DNA of 64,000 nt from Bretschneidera sinensis (lineage: Eukaryota; Streptophyta; Magnoliopsida; Brassicales; Akaniaceae): NCBI GenBank assembly GCA_023935145.1, contig CM043700.1, forward strand, positions 39,536,620 through 39,600,619, in the 5' to 3' direction. The position numbers and the translations under genes were made by a program. Below are positions 18,524 through 30,553 of the stretch, one piece after another. Positions within the stretch are counted from its first letter, which is position 1; each line of letters begins with the position of its first letter. The notes under the pieces were generated by a model that was not told the DNA's origin, made no database searches, and was given only the letters and a program-made list of their open reading frames with translations.

Positions 18524-21079
18524 TGTAGAACCCGATATTTCTTTCAAGTTTTTATAATCTTGTTTTATAATTTAATTTTTTTTTTTAGGGATCTCTTAGT
18601 AAGAAACTGAAACTTTGAGGTTGTTTAAATACTAGAAGAAAAATTAAAGGAAATGGCATGTCAATTAATAAAAGAAGAAAGGGAAGGGTAGAGTGGTAAA
18701 AAGCCAAGTCATTGAGGGAGTATATAAGCTAAAATTTAACCTAAATCAGCAAATCACTCATTTAGCAATTTGAGAGCTCGGCAGAAAGAGAGAGGAAAGA
18801 AAGGAAAGCACCAGATTTTTTTTTCTTTCTCAAAAACTCATTTTTTCTTCCAAACTTTGACCTAACCTTAACCCAACCATCCAAGATCCTTTTGCCCTCA
18901 AACTTTGGGAACCCTCTTCTGCCACCATCAGCTATCTTCCGGCCGGGGAGGTGAGCCTCCACGAGCGGGCTACAGTGGCGCGTGGACACCACGCTCCGAG
19001 CAGGGGAAGAACATCCCGTTTTGTTACCTTGGCTTTTTCGTGCAGATTTTGAGGTAATTTTGAAAAGTGTTCAACTACAAACTTAAAGTAGACTTCTTGA
19101 TGTTGATTTTTAGATTTTGTTTGAGGTCTTTTGGATTTAAATTGAGTGATATATGAGTTGTCAAAGTTGGGAGAATTGTGCAGAAATTCTGGAAATAATT
19201 TGTGTTCTGGGCAGTTTTGTGAGTTGTGTTTCAGCAAGAATTTGAGGTAGTTTTGTGTCCCAACTATTTTTAAGTTAAAGTATACTTCCTAAGGTTTATC
19301 TAGAACTTTATTTGTGGTGATTTGAATTTAAATTGGTCTAGTTTGAAATATTTGAAGATGGGGAAAAATTTGAAAGAAATCTGGAAATTTCTGTATTATG
19401 GAATTTTGGAAGAAAGTAATAAGGGTGTGTGAAGTTTGAAGATTTTTAGGGTGATTATATGTACAAAGTGTGAAGTTTTATTCTTGTATAACATGATTAT
19501 TGAGATGGATATTGTTAGAGAATTATACTATGGGCTGTCAATTTGAAACTCTTTTAGGAATTAAAAGAAATTCCTCTAAGTAAGAGACTTTTTCTTGATT
19601 GGGAAATTATATTTAGAATGAATAATTTTTATAAGTTGGGATTTATTGGTAATTACTCTAAGTTAGTGTCTTGGAATTTAATTTTATATGAATTGAGAGT
19701 TGTATAGAGTAAAGAATGAAGGAAAGAAGGGAAAGAGTGAAAATAGGTGATTAAGGAGAAGAATGAACTTTAGTAGTATTTTCTTTGATTTATATGTGTA
19801 AGTAAATGGAATGATTGATTTCTTATTAAGTATCTAAGTTTTTAATACTATTCTCATTGATTTTTTGTTTATGTAGTTTGTCTTAATTGTTATAATGACA
19901 TTTCAATAGGTGTGGTGGATGATCGTAGAAAAGGTAAAGAAGTGATCGACGACTAGTGTTTGGCTTAAGGTGAGTATTACCCTACTCTTGGTAAGCATGA
20001 ATGTTAGTGGGGAAACCAAAACAATAAGGTTGCATAAGAGTTGTAATTCGCTATTTAGATATAATAATTATATTTATAACTATGTGGTAAGATAAGTAAA
20101 TTATATATTAATGATGAGATAGTGATTTCAAAACCTTTGTGCTGAATGTTGTGTGATTGTATGGATTGTTGAGAATTTGATTATGTTCATCACTTTATTT
20201 CATTTCATATCATGCATTGAAATTTACGGTATGTTATTGAGGGGGGAGTGATGTGTGAGGACGATAGGTCCCTACCCACAAGGGGTGAAAAAGGGTACCG
20301 AATATATTTGGATGATTGGACCCGGCCCGGATCAAGGGGGGTTCTGAAAATTTTTGTTTGTGAAACGTACCGGTACGTGGGGAGACGTCCCCAATGGATT
20401 ATGATTGATTATGAGATGATACATTTCATTGCATCATGCTGCATTGGCATATCATACACGAATTTGAATTATTTGGCCCGTAAGGGGGCATATGAAATGT
20501 TTGGTTGTATGGATAAATTGTGATATTTTGATGGACTATGGAATGGCGATTGCAAGTTGGTTGTGGGTCTTATAGGACCGTATTATGATTACTAAGATTG
20601 TTGTTTTGCAAAGTGCTAAATGACTATGTATACGAACAAACAAAGTAGAAAGGAAAAAGAAATAATAATAAGCCCTCAACTTTTTCTAACAAGTGATTAC
20701 TTTGTGTAGTGTAAGAACTCGCTGAGCTTATAGCTCACCCCCCTTCCTATTTCTAACCTTTCAGGTGATTTTGGATTTTAAGTGATGAAGCTTTGAAGTT
20801 CAATAAAGTTTTAGGTGGGTCCACGAGCGTCGCATCCTCGGTCAATCTTTTTTTTTTTTAGTGTTATATTGTATATTAGGTGTGAAGTTGTAACCGATTG
20901 GCTGTGTCTCTTTAGACACCTTGTAAAGCTACAACCTTATAGTTGTAATCTCTGTATGATCTTAACTAATATATGTTAGATGTTGTTCTGTTGTAGTATA
21001 TATTTGTGTGTCCAGGTGCTCGATTTCGAAAGGTAATTGATACTGTCCTGAGTGGGCCCGCTCGGGATGGGTCATTACA
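18524..21079 (+). mobile_element. Ty3/gypsy 3' LTR of the composite
   Basis: Starts TGTAGAACCCGATATTTC right after the polypurine tract and ends GGATGGGTCATTACA, 2556 bp. It belongs to the same broad class as the LTR at 6635 but is clearly a different family. Open frames inside (for example 20248-20523) are LTR sequence. The inverted terminal ~310 bp of a related LTR lies at 61339-61650. Confidence 0.85.
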
Positions 21080-21084
21080 TGATG

Positions 21085-21553
21085 TCTTGATTAAGAGGGA
21101 TTTAGATCATCTCAGTTTGAGAATTGAAATTGAGTCAAGTTTACCGTGAGATTGAATGTTACATTATCCAAATCTAAATTTATGATAACATTTAACTATT
21201 CAAACTATTAATTTGGTACAAAGGGTACTTGAACTATGAATTAGTAGCAATCACCTCCTTAAATCTATTTTCTTGCTAAAAACTTAACCAAGTGAAGAAC
21301 TTAAAGGAGAATTTCACTAGTTGAATGGTTTGCTTATATTCAATTTTTGGAGCAAACATTCAACATGTAGTAATAATCAAATGGAAAAATCCGCACTTGT
21401 TGTATTTTTGTTATTTTTTTGCCGAAAAATATATTTAAAAAGTTTATTGCTACATATTAGTTCATAGTTCAAGGACTTCGTGTGCCAAATTAATAGTTCA
21501 ACGAGTTAAATGTTATAGGGTCATAATTCAAGTATATGTGCTGCAATAAATCC
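21085..21553. repeat. Fused foldback remnants 3' of SPH-A2
   Basis: Same fused foldback 2 / MITE 1 remnant as at 14580-15034. Confidence 0.6.
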
Positions 21554-21845
21554 TCAATTATTTGACATTAAATTGTAAATAAATCACTTTCGGATTTTTA
21601 GTCTTTTGTGTATTCAAATAGTATATATGCCACATATTGAGGAAATGTGTTATTTTTTAGAAGAAACAATATCGCAATGAAAAATAAATAAATAAAACAT
21701 CTTTTAGATGATTCAAGGAAAAAAAAAAAGTAAGAACATAATGTAAAGCTGGACGTAATAATTTGAACTCGAGGGCCTTATTTGACATTCCTTTTATTAA
21801 CTCACAAGGATGATGAGTTACATATTTCTCATTAATTTCTTAAAG

Positions 21846-21896
<51 letters not shown>

Positions 21897-21910
21897 GATG
21901 CTTAAAGCCA

Positions 21911-22354
21911 TTATTGAGTCCAATTATAATGCCTATAAAAAATGTTACGAGTATTATCTCTCAAGTATAAACCATCTTCTCTTGCGGACCAAATACAATT
22001 TCCACCACTGCAGCATTGAAGAAAAAGAACATCGTCTTTATCCCAAAATACATCGTAAACACCACCATGATTCTGAGGGCTCCAATTGAAACTACAAAAG
22101 AAAAGCGTTGTTTGCCAAAAATTTTCTTTGAAACTGAAGTTGTACTCATTGTTGATCTTCACTGTCTTATCACCCAGATCATCGTTTTTTGATTTGCAAT
22201 GGACCCTGAGTTCATTGTTATTGTTTAACTTATTGATAATATGCACAGTGTATGAATCAAAAAGAAGCACAGGATACGTTTCAGCAGGACAGAATTGACT
22301 CATGGAAAATGCCAGTGCAAGTAAGAAAACTAAGTAAACTTTTAAATCTCTCAT
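21911..22354 (-). CDS. Secreted S-protein homolog (self-incompatibility S1 family), SPH-A2, intact
   Basis: An intact, intronless 147-residue protein; the first ATG (22354-22352) is chosen because the eight codons before it begin at TTG, not ATG. Residues 1-25 form a signal peptide (MRDLKVYLVFLLALAFSMSQ). The mature part matches the plant self-incompatibility S1 domain: TVHIINKLN (36-44), ELRVHCKSKNDDLGD (48-62), NFSFKENFWQTTLFFCSFNW (72-91), VYDVFWD (99-105), CIWSAREDGLYL (120-131). Cys 53, 87, 114 or 115 and 120 fit the conserved cysteines. N-glycosylation is possible at N72 and N144. Such proteins are small extracellular ligands; in Papaver the stigma S-protein triggers rejection of self pollen, while most homologs have unknown roles. 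A standard TATA box lies about 70 bp upstream. The encoded protein is identical to that at 38553. Confidence 0.92.
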   Translation of the reverse strand: MRDLKVYLVFLLALAFSMSQFCPAETYPVLLFDSYTVHIINKLNNNNELRVHCKSKNDDLGDKTVKINNEYNFSFKENFWQTTLFFCSFNWSPQNHGGVYDVFWDKDDVLFLQCCSGGNCIWSAREDGLYLRDNTRNIFYRHYNWTQ

Positions 22355-22419
22355 GATTTTGGGTGCTTTTTGTTGCAAAGTACGATTAGTTTGTGACTAT
22401 TAGGTCTACAAGTTCTATG

Positions 22420-22426
22420 TTTTATA
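22420..22426 (-). promoter_or_regulatory. TATA box of SPH-A2
   Basis: GGGTATAAAAC on the minus strand, 66-72 bp upstream of the ATG, implying a leader of about 35-40 nt. The motif is at the same distance in all other SPH copies, except 54281 where it is changed. Confidence 0.65.
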
Positions 22427-22742
22427 CCCTAAGAATATCCATTTATAAATGACTGCAAAATCTCTCATTTTAGAGCACATATGTTAGTAAATCTTAGCCG
22501 AATAAAGGATGGTGCTTATAAGGGTAACTACCAGCATTGCAAATCAGAGATAAGGAAGAGAAATTATTTGTGCATAAAATGTAATACCATATAAATATAT
22601 AAACAAAATCCATATGACCCATTTAACAAAATTTCATTACTTACCTTTTCTCTAAGGATGTTTTTGGTAATCTAAATAAAGATTCAACGATATGATTGTA
22701 ACTATTAACGTAATACATAAGTATGAATGAGCCTGCTCGATT

Positions 22743-23149
22743 GGGTTTATTGCATGACAGATCCTTGAACTATGTACCCATAACATTTAACTCTCTGAAA
22801 TATTAATTTGGCACAAGAGGTACTTGAACTATGAATTAGTAACAATCATCTCCTTAAATCTATTTTCTGGTGAGAAACTTAACCAAGTGAGGAACTTAAA
22901 GGAGAATTTCACTAGTTCAATGGTTTGCCTATGTCCAATTTTTAGAGCAAATATTCATCATGTAGTAATAATCAAATGGAAGAATCCCCATTTGTTGTAT
23001 CTTCGTTAAGTTTTTTTGCCGAAAATTATATTTAAAAGTTGTTTGCTACAAACAAATTCATAGTTTAAGGACCTTGTGTGTCAAATTAATAGTTCAGAGA
23101 GTTAAATGTTATTGGTTCATAATTCAAGTACATATGCTGCAATAAATCC
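22743..23149. mobile_element. Complete long-TIR MITE-like element (family 1)
   Basis: 407 bp from GGGTTTATTGCATGACAG to GCTGCAATAAATCC. The two ends pair as inverted repeats over about 100 nt (CTTGAACTATGTACCCATAA with the reverse of TTATTGGTTCATAATTCAAG). There is no coding sequence. It lies between SPH-A2 and the 3' side of SPH-C1. Confidence 0.75.
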
Positions 23150-23456
23150 TAAATTATTTTACATTAAATTGTAAAGAAATAATTTTCAGATTTTTAGTCT
23201 TTTGTGTATTCAAATAGTATATACTCCACATATTGAGGAAATGTGATATTTTCTAGAAGAAGCAATATCACAATGAAAAATAAATAAATTAAACATCTTT
23301 TAGATGATTCAAGAAAATAAAAAAGCATAAACATAATGAAAAGCAAGATGTAACATTTGAAATTGAGGGTGTTATTTGACATACCGTTTATTAACACACA
23401 AGGATGATGCCTTGCATATTTCTCATTAATTTCCTAAAGGCAATATTATATAAATA

Positions 23457-23457
23457 C

Positions 23458-23489
<32 letters not shown>

Positions 23490-23515
23490 ATATATATATA
23501 CACACACACACATGT
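23457..23515. repeat. Compound (TA)n(TG)n(TA)n(CA)n palindromic microsatellite
   Basis: A TATATATA run, GTGTGTGTGTGTG, a second TA run, then ACACACACACAC. The TG and CA blocks are complementary, so the tract can fold back on itself. In unit 2 (40098-40179) it is about 20 bp longer and has a second TG/CA motif. Confidence 0.9.
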
Positions 23516-23529
23516 GATGCCTAAAGCCA

Positions 23530-23969
23530 TTACTGAGTCCAATTATATTTCTTATAAAAATTGTTACGAGTATTATCCCTCAAGTATAAACCATCTTCTC
23601 TTGCGGACCAAATGCAATTAACACCGTCGCACCAATCAAGAAAAGGGTCATAGTCTTTGTCCCAAAATACATCATAAATGCCACCATGATTCTGAGAGCT
23701 CCAATTGAAGCTGCAAAATAAAAGCATTGTTTTCCAAAAAATTTATTTGAAATTGAAGTTGTACTCATTATTGATCATCACTGTCTTATCACCCAGATCG
23801 TCATTTTTTGATTTGCAATTGACCCTGAGTTCATTGTTGTTGTAAATTATTGATAATATCAAGTGTATTAATCAAAGACAAGTACAGGATACATTTCAGG
23901 ATGACATAAATGACTCACGGCAAATGCCAGTGTAAGTAAGAAAACTAAGTAAACTTTTAAATCTCTCAT
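23530..23969 (-). pseudogene. SPH type C, unit 1
   Basis: ATG at 23969-23967. The SPH domain is recognisable on the minus strand (DLGDKTV, INNEYNF, CSFNWSSQNHGGIYDVFWDK, CIWSAREDGLYL, NWTQ). Small deletions near 23850-23870 shift the frame in the INNLNNNNEL region. The Glu codon after NFK is TAA (plus-strand TTA at 23743-23745). An in-frame ATG further on opens the last 65 codons only. The copies at 40196-40635 and 55351-61019 share the TAA, so the gene died before it was duplicated. Confidence 0.88.
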
Positions 23970-25292
23970 GATTTTGGGTGCTTTTTGTTGCGAAGTATGA
24001 TTAGTTCGTGTCTATTAGGTCTACAAGTTCTATGTTTGATACCCTAATAATATCCATTTATAAATTAATTGATATGCTGTAATTACTGACATATATGTCA
24101 ACAAATCTCTCATTTTAGAGCATATATATTAGTAAATCTTAGCCTAATAAAGAATGGTGCTTGTAAGGGTAACTACCAACATTGCAAATCACACAGAAGG
24201 AAGAGAAATTACTTGTGCATAAAATGTATTACCATATCAATGTGTACCCAATAGAATACAAATATTTTCAAGAGCAATTAATGATTACAAAGTAAGAAGC
24301 ATTTGATACACTTTCCTTTTTTATGTTTTCATTATCCACGTGCAACTTATAATTATCAAGAGTATCTATTTATTTTATTTTATTTTATTTACCTTGAAGA
24401 AAAGAATTATAGTTGATAGATATTTCAATAGAAAGAAAAATTTAGTCACTCAGCTAAAATGTTAGTGTAAATAAAATTAGGAACAGTACAACATTAATTC
24501 ATTGATAATAATTAAAAATATTGTTTGTATGCTATTTTTGCAATATCCTGAATGGTCGAAGGATTTAAAGGATTGAAATAAAAAAAAAAACATAATTTCT
24601 AGAAAAAACTGAATATAAAACGGTTTTCAGATAAAGATCCTCCCTTTTTTTGCCTTAAACTTTGGCACAATTCAAAGTTTTGATGCAAAATAGAAATAAA
24701 AAATTAACACCAAATCTGAAAAAAGTATTGTTGTCATCATATTATCAAAAAAAAAAAAGAAGCAACATTTGATTTCTTTGTTGGGTTGCTTCTTTTTTTG
24801 GAGAGATAAATTGGGTTTGTAATGATTTCAACAACTCTATTTGGGACTTATATACGAGGGCAACATGGTATTTTCATTCTTTCCGTCAAGAGTTAAAAGA
24901 CACTGTTTGGTCAAACATGGTTAAGGGAGGTTTATGTCATTTCCCAAACAATAGGAAGGTAAGTGAAAAACGGACCAAAACACATTATGGTTAATGCAAT
25001 TTTCCCTAAACATTACTGTTGAAGGGCTTCTAGGACCAGTTTTTATAACCTAAGGGAGCATATGTTAAGAAAATCATATACATGAATCAGTTGATGAGCC
25101 ATGTCTTAAGAGATTTTTGAAAATGCATACAGATTGAACCCAAAACATTTATCGCATAATCGTCATTTTCGCAAAAATTATTGACCCATTTAACAAAATT
25201 ACTTTACTTACCTTTTCTCTAAGGATGTTTTTGGTAATCTAAATAAAGATTCAACGATATGATTGTAACTATTAAGAGCCTACTCGATTATT
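23970..25292. other. Upstream DNA of SPH-C1, no gene
   Basis: The usual SPH 5' sequence, then AT-rich DNA. The nearest promoter motif is changed by one base beside the TATA element (GTTTGATACCC on the plus strand). At 24660-25010 a segment absent from other modules ends in the partner of the repeat end described at 6340. The duplicated spacer before the next unit follows. No gene is seen. Confidence 0.5.
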
Positions 25293-25698
25293 GGGTTTGT
25301 TTCATGACAGATCCTTGAATTATGTACCCATAATATTTAACTCTTTGAACTATTAATTTGGCACAAGGGGTACTTGAACTATGAATTAGTAGCAATCATC
25401 TCCTTAAATCTATTTTCTGGTGAGAAACTTAACCAAGTGAGGAACTTAAAGGAGAATTTCACTAGTTCAATGGTTTGCCTATGTCCAATATTTGGAGCAA
25501 ACATTTAGCATATAGTAATAATCAAATGGAAGAATCCCCTCGTTGTATTTTCGTTAAGTTTTTTTACCGAAAAATATATTTAAAGAGTTGATTGCTACAT
25601 ACTAATGCATAGTTCAAGGACCTCTTATGCAAAATTAATAGTGCAGAGAGTTAAATGTTATAGGTTCCTAATTCAAGTATATGTGCTGCAATAAATCC
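25293..25698. mobile_element. Complete long-TIR MITE-like element (family 1)
   Basis: 406 bp, GGGTTTGTTTCATGACAG to GCAATAAATCC, with inverted repeat ends. The unit boundary falls inside its left end. Confidence 0.75.
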
Positions 25699-26031
25699 TC
25701 AATTATATGAAATTAAATTGTAAAGAATTAACGTTCGGATTTTTAATCTTTTGTGTATTCAAATAGTATATACGCCACATATTGAGGAAATATGTTATTT
25801 TATAGAAGAAACAATATCGCAATGAAAAATAAATAAATTAAACATCTTTTAGATGATTCAATAAAATAAATAAAACAAGAACATAATGTAAAGCAAGGCG
25901 TAACATTTGAACTCGATGGCATTATTTGACATACCTTTTATTAACACACAAGGATGATGAGTTGCATATTTCTCATTAATTTCCTAAAGGAAATATTTTT
26001 TAAGTGTATATAATTGTGATGCTTAAAGTCA

Positions 26032-26115
26032 TTATTGAGTCTAATTATATTGCTTATAAAAATTGTTCCGAGTATTATCCCTCAAGTATAAACCATCTTC
26101 TCTTGCGGACCAAAC
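26032..26115 (-). pseudogene. SPH type D, 3' stub, copy 2
   Basis: Same stub as 4945-5028: WSAREDG and YLRDNT are readable, and the final TGG is TAG. The rest of the gene is deleted. Confidence 0.8.
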
Positions 26116-26542
26116 ACAGCATTAATTCATTGGTAGTGATTAAAAATTTCGTTCGTATGCTATTTTTCAATGTCCCGAGTGGTCGAAGGATTTAATGGAT
26201 TGAAATAAAAAAAAAATGCATACTAAATGCACCTATAATGGTATTTAATTATCAAAAACATAATTTCTAGAAAAAACTGAATAAGAAATGATTTTCAGAT
26301 AAAGATCCTCCTTTTTTGCCTTAAACTTTGGCACAATTCAAAGTTTTGATCCCCTCAAAAAGGTCTCATGGAAAAAAAAAAAAACGAAAGGGCAAAAAAC
26401 TTAAAAACTACGTGGTATTCAGGTTCAGCATCAACAACATTCCAACAAACTATAAAATCGAATATATTGCATCAAACAATAAGCCCAAAATCTACATGAT
26501 GTAAATTAAAGATTTTGTCTTTTTGGTGTGTTGGTTAAGACT

Positions 26543-26713
26543 TAAGAGGGATTTAGATCCCATTTAAGAATTGAAATTCAGTCAAGTTTACAGTGAGATT
26601 GAATGTCACATTATCAAATAAAAAAAATCTAAATCTAAATTTATCATGATGACATTCAATCTCACCATGAACTTGACATTCATAACAATTCGGAAAAGAT
26701 TCAAATCCAGTTA
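26543..26713. repeat. Foldback element (family 2), unit 2
   Basis: Same hairpin as 5455-5625, with inner arms of 28 nt starting at 26581. Confidence 0.7.
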
Positions 26714-27724
26714 AGAGGATACTTTTCGCCCATTGTGGGCATGCGTTCGAGTAGTTGTAGGGTTTGAGGACCATCTTTAAAATAAGATGGTTTTCTATAT
26801 ATAATTCTTTCTTTTTTCTTGATAACTTAATATTTGGTTTTTTTAAATCGCAAAAAATATATAATAAAAAGCACACAAAAATTATATATATTACAGAAGA
26901 ATAACTTCATCAATAAAATGGTTTCGTGAAGAAAATGGGAGAAGATTCTAGCCAAGAAAGGCTGATATGGTGTTTTTGATTTCATGTGTTTGATGTCCCT
27001 CCCTCTTAATTTTCTGAGTTGTATCCTGCATTCGGACAGAAGAGGAGTAAGTTCCTATAGATTTGTTTTCTTAACTTGTTAAGTAATGCACCTTCTTTCT
27101 CCAAGGAAAAAAAAAAAGGAGAAATGGGACACAGAGCAAAATATTTCACAAATATCATGAGTGAAAAATTTCAGAAGAACAATTCACTATAACAAAGTGA
27201 CCATTTGGTCGCAATTAAAAATAGTTAAACTTATTATATTTTACCATGAAATCTATTAATTACGAATGATGCCTCGTTTATAAGTGAATCATCATAAAAT
27301 CTCATTCTGCTTCAGTTTAAATAATGGTATGATGGCTTTTAAAAAAAATTATGGTGTGATGGAATATTGAGAATGTATGCATTTTCAAAAATCTTGTAAG
27401 ATATTTGCATCATAAATAGAACTGTAAACATTAAAGAAAATTATATCAACCACCTTGAGTTTTGATTCGTTTTTCAATTACCTCCCTATTATTTGGGTAA
27501 TGACATAAATATACATTGTCTTATTCGACTTTCACATTTTTGGAGAGAAACCCCCCCTCCTTGGATGTTTCTGTCAGTCAAATTTTCTTTCTTCAATTTA
27601 CTGCTTGCCAAACACATCAACTCTCTTAACTAAGCAAAAATATTCAGTTTGAAATTAAAGACCACACAAACCAAGCAAACAAGATCAACAAGGCCCAAGT
27701 AAATTTTGATTCCACGTCCATAAT
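26714..27724. other. Non-coding segment, unit 2
   Basis: Copy of 5626-6634; no gene. Confidence 0.5.
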
Positions 27725-29800
27725 TGTAATACCCGTATTCGTAAAGTAAAGGTAAAAAAGTAATTTAATAAATATGACATGGAGTTAAAATAATATATAT
27801 ATATATATATATATATATGCGAAAGAACAAATAATTTGTAAAACAATTCTTAAAAAAAAAAAAAGGATGTGTGGACAGCATGTAAGGAAAAAGGAAAAAA
27901 AAACACATGGTCCAGTGTGGAGAAGGAAAAAGAAGAAAAAGAAAAAAGAAAAGAAAAGAAAAAGGCATGCAACACTTGGAAGTCTAGGTGTTGCTCAAGG
28001 GACACTAATCTTTATTTTAGGAAATGGTGGACACTGAGCACCATTTGGAGAAACGGTGCAACGGGGCCACCGTTAATAAATCGTATACAATTTTACTTTA
28101 TTGAATTGTTTTATTAGTTTTACCAAATCCTGTTTGGTTTTCTTCAACTTCAAATATGAACTACTCTATTTCTTTAAACACTTGGGGACTGAAAATAATA
28201 CTGAAAGAGTAAAATTTTAAAAGGGTTTATAGGATAATTTTATAGAGTCACGCGAAGCTCTAAGAAAAACAGAAGGTAATAACATGGGTTTTATTTTTAA
28301 ATTTTAGCATACATAAAATTTCCAAGAATTCAAGGTGGGAATTTTCAAAGGGTGTAAATTATGGAGGAATTGAAGAATAAATTAGAAATTTTAATATAAA
28401 TATTTTGTCAAGTGTTAACGATCAGCAACCGGAGGAAATTGCAGAAAAAAGCAAGAAAGGCAAGGAGGTGATCCACGAGTAGCTTTAAGTGCTACGTGAT
28501 GAGTTAGATTTACTTTAAGTAATCAAGATAAATATGACATATATAGTGATATTATTTGAATAAATTATTGACTTATGATTTGGTGGTAGATAAAAATTGG
28601 TTGATAGCTATGATTTGAATAATTGATGTGTAAAGAAATTTTTTTATGAAAAATAATATTATTGGAATAATGAGTCGATTTAATAATAAAGGTGATAAGT
28701 GAAATTCTTGACGAGCTATGGATGATGATTTGATGTGATATACGAGGAGAAGAAATGAGTGAAATTAATCAAATAGTAATTTGAGAAGAATCGGGATAAC
28801 AAATTTGAATGTTCGAATACATGCGTGTTTTTATATTATTATACATATGCACATTTCATATCATTGTTCATATGCATATACATGAAATAAAAGAACCAGG
28901 AGGGTAGCCGGTCTAAATGAAAACCATGACAGCCGGTATATGCTGAAAATATATAAAAACCATGACAGCCGGTATATGTTGGAAATAAATGAAAACCATG
29001 AGAGCTAGTATATGCTGGAAATAAAAGAACCAGGAGGGCAGCTGATCTAAATAAAATAAAAGAACCGGGAAGGAAACCGGTCTAAGATAAAACATGTCGA
29101 CATGTGGGAAGACGTTTCTAATAATAATAACATTTAAATTCACACATTGCATTTGTTTTAAATATTGATTGTTATTACTTTAGATACTAAAGTGTTATTC
29201 ATGATTATAAATTTATTGATAGATGAATGAGTCTCACAGAGAGACCTTTATACTGAGAAGAAATATGGAAATATTAAATGATGAGAATTATCTAGGTGAC
29301 TGATTGTAAGCTGCGAACCTCATAATGAGGTAATTATGAGATAGAATTGATAGTTTCAAGATGATGATTAATTATATGAGAAGAAGAGATGAGATATAGA
29401 TGAATGAATATTGAAAGATTAATTATACAAATTGAATACTTCAAGTATGTTTAATTTACTGAGCTTGTGAAGCTCACCCCTCATTGTTAAATAATTGCAG
29501 GTAGCAGGCAAGACAGATTGTTTGGTGAGCTGAGATTCAGACGAAGTCATTATCTATAAGCCACATGGTCCACATCCTCAAACTAATGGAAAAAAATATT
29601 TGTAAATATTCATGCATATTACGTTGTATATAATGTTTAAGTCAAGATCTGAATGATGTATCACCCCTGTTGAAGGTTGAGGATTGATGTAAAAATTATA
29701 GTTCGTATTATTTTTATTGTTGCATATAGGTGTCGTGCTGAGATTTTCAAAATGTGATAACACCGTCTCAAGGGTGGCCAACCTGGGATAGGTCGTTACA
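27725..29800 (+). mobile_element. Ty3/gypsy 5' LTR, unit 2 copy
   Basis: TGTAATACCCG to GGTCGTTACA, 2076 bp. The primer site TGGTATCAGAGC follows at 29805-29816. Internal ~36-bp tandem repeats lie at about 28918-29030. Confidence 0.85.
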
Positions 29801-29902
29801 ATTTTGGTATCAGAGCATTAGGTTTTATGATTATGTAGACTGCATAAAAACTTAATGAAGTGGAAAATCTAAATAAACTATATTTTAATACATAGTCTAA
29901 GG

Positions 29903-30553
29903 ATGACACGTGGACGTGCTAGAGCTAGGGGTAGAGTTCTGAATCAGATGGGACGTGGTAGACCCCCAATATTTAGAAGAGCTGAAACATAGGGGGAGGT
30001 TGAGTATGTGGTTCTTGTAAGGGAACAGATTGATAGTGCAGCTTGTACTAGTAGAACTGGAAGAGAATCTAAGGTTAAGAGAGATAAATTGAGAGAAGCT
30101 CTTGATCATGCTATAAAGAGGATGAATGCAGCTGAAGAAATGGCTAATAATTTGTATAGGAGATTACAGGAGAGGGGTAGAATAGAACTTGAAGTCGGGA
30201 GACAAGAGGTTCATGAGGGAGGAGGTGTGTTTGCACATGAGATGCATGGTGATTGTTTTGTTAGATTTCTTAAGTTTAAACCCCAGTCTTTTAGAGGATC
30301 TATAAATCCTATAGAAGTTGAACAGTGGATTAGACATGTCAAGAAATATTTTGAGATCTTACTAGTGACAGATAGAGAGAAGGTTGCTTTTGCTTCATTT
30401 ATGCTGGAAGGTGAGGCTTCTCAATGGTGGGAGGATATTTTGCCCATGGTAAGCACACAGGTAGAACAACCTTTAACTTGGAGTAAGTTTAAGGATGAGT
30501 TCATTGTGAAGTATTTTCCACATACCTTTCGGGCACAACAAGAGAGAGATTTT
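29903..30553 (+). pseudogene. Ty3/gypsy gag, truncated, unit 2 copy
   Basis: ATG at 29903; MTRGRARARGRVLNQMGRGR is in frame with the rest of gag, but codon 30 (after RAET) is TAG. The gag domain (KVAFASFMLEGEASQWWEDI) then stays open to the junction with foreign sequence after ERDFISL. Unlike the unit 1 copy there is no frameshift in the C run, so the TAG is the older lesion. Confidence 0.85.

Larger units (their letters stand above)
16674..21079. mobile_element. Composite insertion: TRIM plus deleted gypsy element
   Basis: A 4.4 kb block present in unit 1 only. Unit 2 shows the uninterrupted site near 37731 (TTTTTGACATGTTGATTAAG). It is flanked by TGACG (16669-16673) and TGATG (21080-21084), consistent with a 5-bp target duplication with one change. 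The left end is a TRIM element in minus orientation; the right part is gag/pol-tail plus 3' LTR in plus orientation. No gypsy 5' LTR or primer site remains. Confidence 0.75.
4215..25300. repeat. Tandem segmental duplication, unit 1
   Basis: Starting at TTCATGACAGATCC, this matches 25301-41969 almost base for base in the same order: foldbacks, SPH-D, gypsy LTR and gag, copia LTR, CACTA end, SPH-B, alpha-galactosidase, two SPH-A, SPH-C. Without the 16674-21084 insertion and its target duplication the unit is about 16,675 bp, against 16,669 bp for unit 2. Differences are scattered substitutions and homopolymer or microsatellite changes, by eye about one to two per cent. Confidence 0.9.

Noticed and set aside
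20248..20523. 91-codon plus-strand frame
   Set aside because: Entirely inside the gypsy 3' LTR; resembles no known protein.
22086..22298. Plus-strand frames across SPH genes
   Set aside because: Antisense shadows of SPH coding sequence.
22355..22378. Eight extra N-terminal codons (QQKAPKI) for SPH-A proteins
   Set aside because: That extension would start at TTG. The ATG at 22354 gives a normal signal peptide start.
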